Shown here: one piece after another, positions 51,172 to 55,938 of the stretch
Numbering within the stretch: position 1 is the stretch's first letter
Layout: every line of letters starts with the position of its first letter
DNA from: Bacillota bacterium
GTDB lineage: Bacteria > Bacillota > Clostridia > Acetivibrionales > DTU013
Assembly: GCA_023418915.1 (NCBI GenBank)
Contig: JAEZYU010000085.1
Coordinates: 1-55,938 of the forward strand
Reading direction: 5' to 3'
DNA length: 55,938 nucleotides
The notes under the pieces: generated by a model
Seen by the model: only the letters and a program-made list of their open reading frames with translations
What the model was told of the DNA's origin: nothing
The model's database searches: none
Position numbers and translations under genes: made by a program

Positions 51172-51293
51172 AGCTAATCTCCATTCACTATATAACTTGA
51201 TCTCTAAAATGATTCTCTATTGGTATTATTGTGCTGTTAAGCAGTATTGCCTGTATACCGGCAGGAGATTTATAACAACTGCCGAAAACATCT

Positions 51294-51354
51294 CCTCATG
51301 ACGCATTTTTTCAGCCCGAAGGGCAGAAAAATACGTTATGAGGTAGGGGACATA
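51294..51354. repeat. Dispersed repeat copy B: long palindrome plus GTCCCCTACCTCATAA
   Basis: Left arm 51294-51317 (CCTCATGACGCATTTTTTC...) and right arm 51321-51343 are complementary except for three substitutions and one inserted T, with a three-base loop. On the minus strand TATGTCCCCTACCTCATAA precedes the stem. That segment matches copy A at 8379-8403 with only two differences in about 24 bases. Confidence 0.75.
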
Positions 51355-51406
51355 TACCGCCTGGCTATAATTTTACCAAATAGACGAATAAAAGTCACGG
51401 AAAGGT

Positions 51407-51443
51407 AAGAGCCAGTGGGTCTTAACTATACCCGCTGGCTCTT
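51407..51443. terminator. Strong 14-bp hairpin
   Basis: AAGAGCCAGTGGGT and ACCCGCTGGCTCTT pair over 14 positions (one G-T) around a nine-base loop. It lies 14 bases downstream of the stop of the dead gene at 51457-51695, so it may be that gene's old terminator. No T-run follows. Confidence 0.55.
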
Positions 51444-51456
51444 GAGTGCTTGTTTA

Positions 51457-51695
51457 CTATCGCACATCATATAATGTGGTATTTTCCATTCCCGAATCAA
51501 TTTTTTTAAATACACCGGTATATGCGACTACGTTTTTTGCCGTATTTGGTCCTATTTCATTATAGCCCATGGCATTGAGATAAATGAGAGAAAATTCGGC
51601 ATAATCACTGTTTCCCTGCACCACTGCCTTTTACTGGTGTCCTCCGGTCTATAGCCGAGATGGTTTACAAATATCTTCACCGGCATTACATCCAT
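51457..51695 (-). pseudogene. Frameshifted remnant similar to the N-terminal Ig-like domain of family 9 glycoside hydrolases
   Basis: On the minus strand the first frame gives VKIFVNHLGYRPEDTSK, and after a frameshift the second gives AVVQGNSDYAEFSLIYLNAM and a further 36 residues before a stop. The VNHLGYRPED...KKAVV..G...EFSL pattern is that of the cellulase N-terminal Ig-like domain. No catalytic domain follows. No ribosome binding site is evident. It is a decayed or truncated gene; the family assignment is from pattern recognition only. Confidence 0.5.
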
Positions 51696-51782
51696 AGAGT
51701 TTTTTTGTTTTTATGTTAACTATACAGAAAACTTTTTTTCTGCTAGCCGGTCATTGCCCAATATACATCAATTATTGGCCGT

Positions 51783-53018
51783 TCAGTACGCAACTCTTCC
51801 CATGCAGAACCACTCCTTTATAAGCCTGTACATAATCCTGAAGAACGATGCCTTTTGCACATCACTTGATGAAACAATATCGGCCTTACCAACCTCGTTG
51901 CCGGACAGCGTAAATGTAACCTCTCCAATCTTCTGCCCGTACTTAACCGGAGCCTTGAGATCATTATTCAATTTGACCACCCGCTCGATTTTTCCCTTTT
52001 CTCCCTTTTTCAGAAGGAGCTTCACATCTTCTTTATAGACTGCATTAGTGACAGGCTGGAGTCCCTTTTTTACGTTGACCTGCCCGATCACCTCACCCAT
52101 ACTGTTCACCATAACAGTCTCGAAATTTGCAAATCCATAATCAAGTAACTTTCTGCTTTCAGCAAATCTCGTGTTGGAATCCGGTTCTCCCAGCACTACA
52201 GAGATAAGCTGCTGGCCATTTCTGACCACCGCAGCAGAGAGACAGTGACCCGCAGCACCGGTGTACCCTGTTTTAAGGCCTACAGTGCCGGAATAATGCC
52301 TTACGAGCTTATTTGTGTTATCAAGCGAAACATACTTCTTTCCTGGTACATTTTCTCTGAATTTAGCTTGCCATGTCGATGTATATTTTGTTATGTCCGG
52401 GTGTTTGAGAAGGAGTTCCCTCGACATTACAGCTATATCGTGAGCGCTGCTGTAGTGGCCTGTATCAGTAAGGCCGGAGCAATCCAGAAAATTTGTATCG
52501 TTCATACCCAGCTCTTGCGCCTTTTGATTCATCATAGCAACGAATGCATCCTCGCTGCCGGCAATTGCCTCGGCAAGCGCCACTGTTGCATCATTGGCTG
52601 AATGTATCGCTACTGCTTTGAGTAATTCATCTACCGTAAAGACCTCTCCCGGCTCAAGCCATACCTGTGAGCCTCCAAAACTCCATGAATACTCGCTTAC
52701 AGTGACTTTTGTATCGTAAGAGATGACTCCTTTATCTATAGCTTCCATGATAAGCATCATCGACATTACTTTTGTCACACTTGCTATCGGAAGCTTATCG
52801 TGGCTGTTCTTTTCCAGAAGAGTTGTGCCAGTGCTGCAGTCAATCAATATGGCTCCTTTTGCTTTCAGGTCTGTCAATGAAGTATTTGTCATTATCTTCA
52901 TTACTTCCACTGCATCATATTCTGTTACGTCCTCTATAACACCGTATACAGGCATGACCATTACCGTCATGATCATCAGGATCATGGAAAGACCTATCCA
53001 TAAGGCCTTTTTCAACAT
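51783..53018 (-). CDS. dacF: D-alanyl-D-alanine carboxypeptidase (DacF type)
   Basis: Penicillin-binding protein of about 411 residues, secreted and anchored by its C-terminus. A signal peptide spans residues 1-26, Ser80-x-x-Lys83 is in IASVTK, SAN is in AIHSAND, and KTG is in LKTGYTG. It trims peptidoglycan stem peptides. AAGGGGTG lies upstream of the ATG chosen. The order deoB-pdp-dacF recalls Bacillus drm-pupG-dacF, which continues into spoIIA; spoIIA is not found after it here. Confidence 0.93.
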   Translation of the reverse strand: MLKKALWIGLSMILMIMTVMVMPVYGVIEDVTEYDAVEVMKIMTNTSLTDLKAKGAILIDCSTGTTLLEKNSHDKLPIASVTKVMSMMLIMEAIDKGVISYDTKVTVSEYSWSFGGSQVWLEPGEVFTVDELLKAVAIHSANDATVALAEAIAGSEDAFVAMMNQKAQELGMNDTNFLDCSGLTDTGHYSSAHDIAVMSRELLLKHPDITKYTSTWQAKFRENVPGKKYVSLDNTNKLVRHYSGTVGLKTGYTGAAGHCLSAAVVRNGQQLISVVLGEPDSNTRFAESRKLLDYGFANFETVMVNSMGEVIGQVNVKKGLQPVTNAVYKEDVKLLLKKGEKGKIERVVKLNNDLKAPVKYGQKIGEVTFTLSGNEVGKADIVSSSDVQKASFFRIMYRLIKEWFCMGRVAY

Positions 53019-53114
53019 AATAAACACCCCTTGCAAGCATACTACTTACTATATTTAAAGTTATGCCGCATAAGGCCTGTATATTCTGTGAACCAGTGAA
53101 TGATGTAAAAAAGA

Positions 53115-54434
53115 TTAGTATTTAATCACGGTGCTGTTATCTGCAAAGGCATGTATCAATGGTCTGGGCTCAGGTGTTACAGTTGATATCTCGTATGACT
53201 TCATGAGCAATTTTTCTGCTTCGGATATTGATTGCTGTGATGAAGTATGAAGCTCTGCAATGATTTCCCCTTTACTTATATAGTCTGCTGTTTTTTTAAA
53301 GAGTATTATGCCTGCACTGTGATCTATAGGGCTGTCCTTTGTAATTCGTCCGGCTCCCAGCATCATAGATGCTTTACCTATAAGCTCCGATTTCACGGAT
53401 GATATGTATCCTTCGAATGGCGAAGCCACAGGATGCTTTACCGGAGCCTGATCCATCGCCCTTTCATCCCAGGGGGCATAGACGGCTCCCTGTCTTATCA
53501 TAAGCTCACCAAGTTTTTTTAGCGCACTGCCGTCATTGATACTGTTTTTCACCAGAGCTCTGCATTCTGCTATAGTGCCTTTGCCTCCCAGTTCAAGCAT
53601 TCTTGAGGCAAGTTCGATGCATACTGCCTTCAAATCTTCAGGACCTTTACCCTTGAGTACATCTATTGCTTCTCCAACTTCAAGTGCATTACCTATGCAG
53701 TTGCCAAGAGGAGCATCCATATCTGTTATGACCGCAACGGTCTTCCTCCCCATCCGTTCACCTATAGAAATCATTTCTCTCGCAAGATCCACAGCTTCAT
53801 CCAGTGTTTTCATAAATGCCCCGCTGCCTGTCTTGACATCAAGTACTATCTTGTCAGCTCCTGACGCCAGCTTCTTGCTCATCACACTGCTGGCTATCAG
53901 TGGTATGCTGCTGACAGTGGCAGTCACATCTCTCAGTGCGTAAAGCTTTTTGTCAGCCGGGGCAAGATTGCCTGTCTGACCCGATATGGCGATCCCTATC
54001 TCTTTTACATTTTTGATGAACTCTCTGCGCGAAAGGGATGTTTTGAAGCCTTTAACAGATTCCAGCTTGTCAATGGTACCACCGGTGTGCCCCAGCCCTC
54101 TGCCTGACATCTTTGCCACCGGCACACCGCATGCGGCTGCGATAGGCGCTATCACAAGGGTAGTCTTGTCACCCACACCCCCTGTGCTGTGCTTATCCAC
54201 CTTTATGCCGGGAATCTCCGAGAGATCTATGCTATCACCGGATCGTGTCATGGCAGCAGTAAGGTCGGCCGTTTCCCGGGAATTCAATCCTCTTATGAAT
54301 ACGGCCATTATCAATGCGGCGGCCTGATATTCAAATATGTTGCCGCTGCAAAACCCGTTGATAAAAAAGTTTATTTCCTCCGTTGCAAGTTCCCTTCCGT
54401 CACGCTTTTTCTCTATAATATCTACGATCCTCAT
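53115..54434 (-). CDS. pdp: Pyrimidine-nucleoside (thymidine) phosphorylase
   Basis: About 439 residues. The family signature SGRGLGHTGGTIDKLES is near residue 110 and KHSTGGVGDKTTLV near 81. It phosphorolyses pyrimidine nucleosides to (deoxy)ribose 1-phosphate, which deoB then isomerises. The ATG chosen has AGAGGT six bases upstream; a start 30 bases earlier would overlap deoB. It is in an operon with deoB and dacF. Confidence 0.94.
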   Translation of the reverse strand: MRIVDIIEKKRDGRELATEEINFFINGFCSGNIFEYQAAALIMAVFIRGLNSRETADLTAAMTRSGDSIDLSEIPGIKVDKHSTGGVGDKTTLVIAPIAAACGVPVAKMSGRGLGHTGGTIDKLESVKGFKTSLSRREFIKNVKEIGIAISGQTGNLAPADKKLYALRDVTATVSSIPLIASSVMSKKLASGADKIVLDVKTGSGAFMKTLDEAVDLAREMISIGERMGRKTVAVITDMDAPLGNCIGNALEVGEAIDVLKGKGPEDLKAVCIELASRMLELGGKGTIAECRALVKNSINDGSALKKLGELMIRQGAVYAPWDERAMDQAPVKHPVASPFEGYISSVKSELIGKASMMLGAGRITKDSPIDHSAGIILFKKTADYISKGEIIAELHTSSQQSISEAEKLLMKSYEISTVTPEPRPLIHAFADNSTVIKY

Positions 54435-54450
54435 AAAATTACCTCTGAAT

Positions 54451-55617
54451 TTATTTGATTTCACAATAAAAGCTTAACGCATCAAAGTCCCCGGCAGTAC
54501 CCAATATCTCTGCTGCCGTCTGAGCCAGATCTGAAAAAGTCCTTCTGGTTCCAAGGTCAACGCCGCTTTTTATCTTCCTTCCATACACTAAAAGAGGTAC
54601 GTATTCCCTTGAATGGTCAGTGCTCCCGGTAGTAGGATCGCAGCCATGATCAGCGGTTATAAAGAGTATATCCTGCTCATCGAGTGCAGCTAATATTTCC
54701 GGGATCCTGGAATCAAATTCCTTAAGAGCTCCGGCGTATCCTTCAGGATCGTTCCTGTGCCCGAAGTGCATATCAAAATCCACCAGATTGGTAAAAACAA
54801 GACCGCTAAATCTTTCTTTCAGATAACCCAGCGTTTTATCGACACCATCCATATTACTTTGGATATGTACGGCCTCCGTGATTCCCCTGCCGGCATATAT
54901 ATCTTCTATCTTTCCGACTGCCTTTACCTCCATCCCTGCTTCCCTAACATGATCAAGCAATGTCTTGCCGATCGGCTCAAGTGAAAAATCACGCCTGTTT
55001 GCTGTTCTCGTATAACTGCCGTCCTTACCAGTGAAGGGCCTTGCGATCACTCTTCCTACTGCGTGCTCGCCCGTAAGGATGTCTCTTGCGATCCTGCATA
55101 TCTCATATAATCTTTCAATAGAGATAACTTCTTCATGTGCGGCTATCTGAAAAACGCTGTCTGCTGAAGTATAGATTATTGGATAACCCGTCTTAACATG
55201 CTGCTGTCCTAACTCTTTAATGATCTCTGTGCCTGAAGCAGGATAGTTACCTAATGTTTTTGTTCCGATCGCTTCTTCAAACTGCTCTACCACATCCTTG
55301 GGAAAACCCTCCGGATAAAGAGGAAATGGTTTGCTCAGAGTGATCCCTGCAAGCTCCCAGTGACCGGTGGTAGTATCCTTGCCTGAGGAACGTTCAGCCA
55401 TTTTTCCGTAGCATCCCAGTGGTTCATCAGCCTGTGCGTATCCGACCATTCCTTCTATTCTGCCCAGGCCAAGCTTCTCAAGGTTCGGCAGTGAAAGTCC
55501 GCCTACAGCCTTTGCTGTATTGCCCAGCGTATTGCTGCCTTGATCTCCGTACTCAGCTGCATCCGGCAGTTCACCCATCCCGACACTGTCCATTACTATG
55601 ATGATAACTCTTTTCAT
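54451..55617 (-). CDS. deoB: Phosphopentomutase
   Basis: 388 residues of the alkaline phosphatase-like superfamily. The metal-binding VMDSVGMGELPDA is at the N-terminus, DTTTGHWE near 85, and FDMHFGHRNDPEGY and ITADHGCDPTT near the C-terminus. It interconverts (deoxy)ribose 1- and 5-phosphate. AAAGGA lies seven bases before the ATG. It is the first gene of the deoB-pdp-dacF operon. Confidence 0.95.
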   Translation of the reverse strand: MKRVIIIVMDSVGMGELPDAAEYGDQGSNTLGNTAKAVGGLSLPNLEKLGLGRIEGMVGYAQADEPLGCYGKMAERSSGKDTTTGHWELAGITLSKPFPLYPEGFPKDVVEQFEEAIGTKTLGNYPASGTEIIKELGQQHVKTGYPIIYTSADSVFQIAAHEEVISIERLYEICRIARDILTGEHAVGRVIARPFTGKDGSYTRTANRRDFSLEPIGKTLLDHVREAGMEVKAVGKIEDIYAGRGITEAVHIQSNMDGVDKTLGYLKERFSGLVFTNLVDFDMHFGHRNDPEGYAGALKEFDSRIPEILAALDEQDILFITADHGCDPTTGSTDHSREYVPLLVYGRKIKSGVDLGTRRTFSDLAQTAAEILGTAGDFDALSFYCEIK

Positions 55618-55762
55618 ATCCAATTCCTTTCATTGCAGCAGATAAAATCAGACCGGTAATTTGTACAGGTTGCTTATTGTGCCTTACCACTTCGTTATTG
55701 CTATACAAATTGTACCACAAAATCATTCAATTTATAAGATAATGTACGCTTGGCGAGTTAAG
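55618..55762. other. deoB upstream region
   Basis: No gene seen. It is AT-rich and should contain the deoB promoter; I could not define a convincing -35/-10 pair. Confidence 0.35.
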
Positions 55763-55890
55763 TGGACAAAAAATCAAGTATAGGACGAATATCGCAGTTA
55801 ATAATGTAGAATATTTGATTTTTTGAACAATAACGACACTGTGTTCGAGATTATGTCAAGCAAATGTGCCTATACCTGAATTTTTGTCCA
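55763..55890. mobile_element. MITE-like element with 22-bp terminal inverted repeats
   Basis: The left end begins TGGACAAAAA and continues to GTATAGG (55763-55784); the right end (55869-55890) ends TTTTTGTCCA. The two 22-base ends are complementary at 20 positions. Inside, AAAAAATCAA (55768-55777) and TTGATTTTTT (55815-55824) form a further perfect inverted pair. The 128-bp element has no coding capacity. No target-site duplication is evident on inspection. No transposase in this window would match it. Confidence 0.65.
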
Positions 55891-55938
55891 TCCGGCAGTC
55901 TACCTCCGACCCAACACTGCCCGTGACCTGCGTTCATG

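Noticed and set aside
1..55938. CRISPR arrays, intact transposases or prophage genes
   Set aside because: No regularly spaced direct repeats, no transposase or integrase motifs and no phage structural genes were seen; only short non-coding repeat elements are present.

Overview
The window looks like part of a chromosome from an anaerobic, spore-forming member of the Clostridia. Supporting signs are an AT-rich sequence with strong GGAGG ribosome binding sites, the Firmicutes-type order fapR-plsX-fabH-fabD-fabG-acpP-fabF-rnc, a fused ispH-rpsA gene, a ytfJ/gerW-type sporulation gene, a dacF-type carboxypeptidase behind deoB and pdp, and a ferredoxin-dependent indolepyruvate oxidoreductase. The genus cannot be fixed from the sequence. 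Almost all genes lie on the minus strand. The exceptions are the moxR-DUF58-transglutaminase operon, one unknown gene at 39.9 kb and three tRNA genes.

From left to right (minus-strand operons run right to left). 0.2-8.2 kb: type II fatty acid synthesis under a FapR-type repressor, ending in rnc and a radical SAM gene. 8.5-15.3 kb: cinA-murJ, recA-recX with a clear SOS promoter, then rimO-pgsA. 15.3-20.5 kb: a plus-strand moxR/DUF58/transglutaminase operon, preceded by a small dead fragment of a lactate-dehydrogenase-like gene. 20.5-24.8 kb: an iorA-iorB-paaK-ACT operon for aromatic 2-oxoacid oxidation. 25.1-28.5 kb: a sodium:solute symporter and a beta-CASP metallo-hydrolase. 28.6-30.5 kb: tRNA genes around murD. 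30.6-39.7 kb: cheR-dinB; a hutP-like gene, aroH, cmk, plsC and ispH-rpsA; then a RpiR-type regulator, a flavoprotein and a small membrane protein. 40.6-44.7 kb: a four-gene biotin-dependent carboxyltransferase operon behind what I read as a yybP-ykoY manganese riboswitch. 44.7-50.0 kb: mnmM, rluB, ytfJ, DUF2953, scpA-scpB and trpS. 50.4-55.6 kb: an M50 peptidase, then deoB-pdp-dacF.

The least ordinary parts are these. The manganese-type riboswitch, with its own promoter and an overlapping terminator, precedes a soluble transcarboxylase-like operon. A family of intergenic palindromes shares a GTCCCC-ACCTCATAA core. A 128-bp MITE-like element lies near the right end. The plsX gene overlaps fabH by 92 bp. 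The HutP-like protein appears to lack two of the histidines used by Bacillus HutP. Two gene remnants (LDH-like and GH9 Ig-domain-like) sit in intergenic gaps. An unknown protein starts with an IDDAGSGS motif reminiscent of RNase H folds.

Where the longest reading frame has a more internal start with a better-spaced ribosome binding site, the internal start is used in the coordinates and the reason is given.
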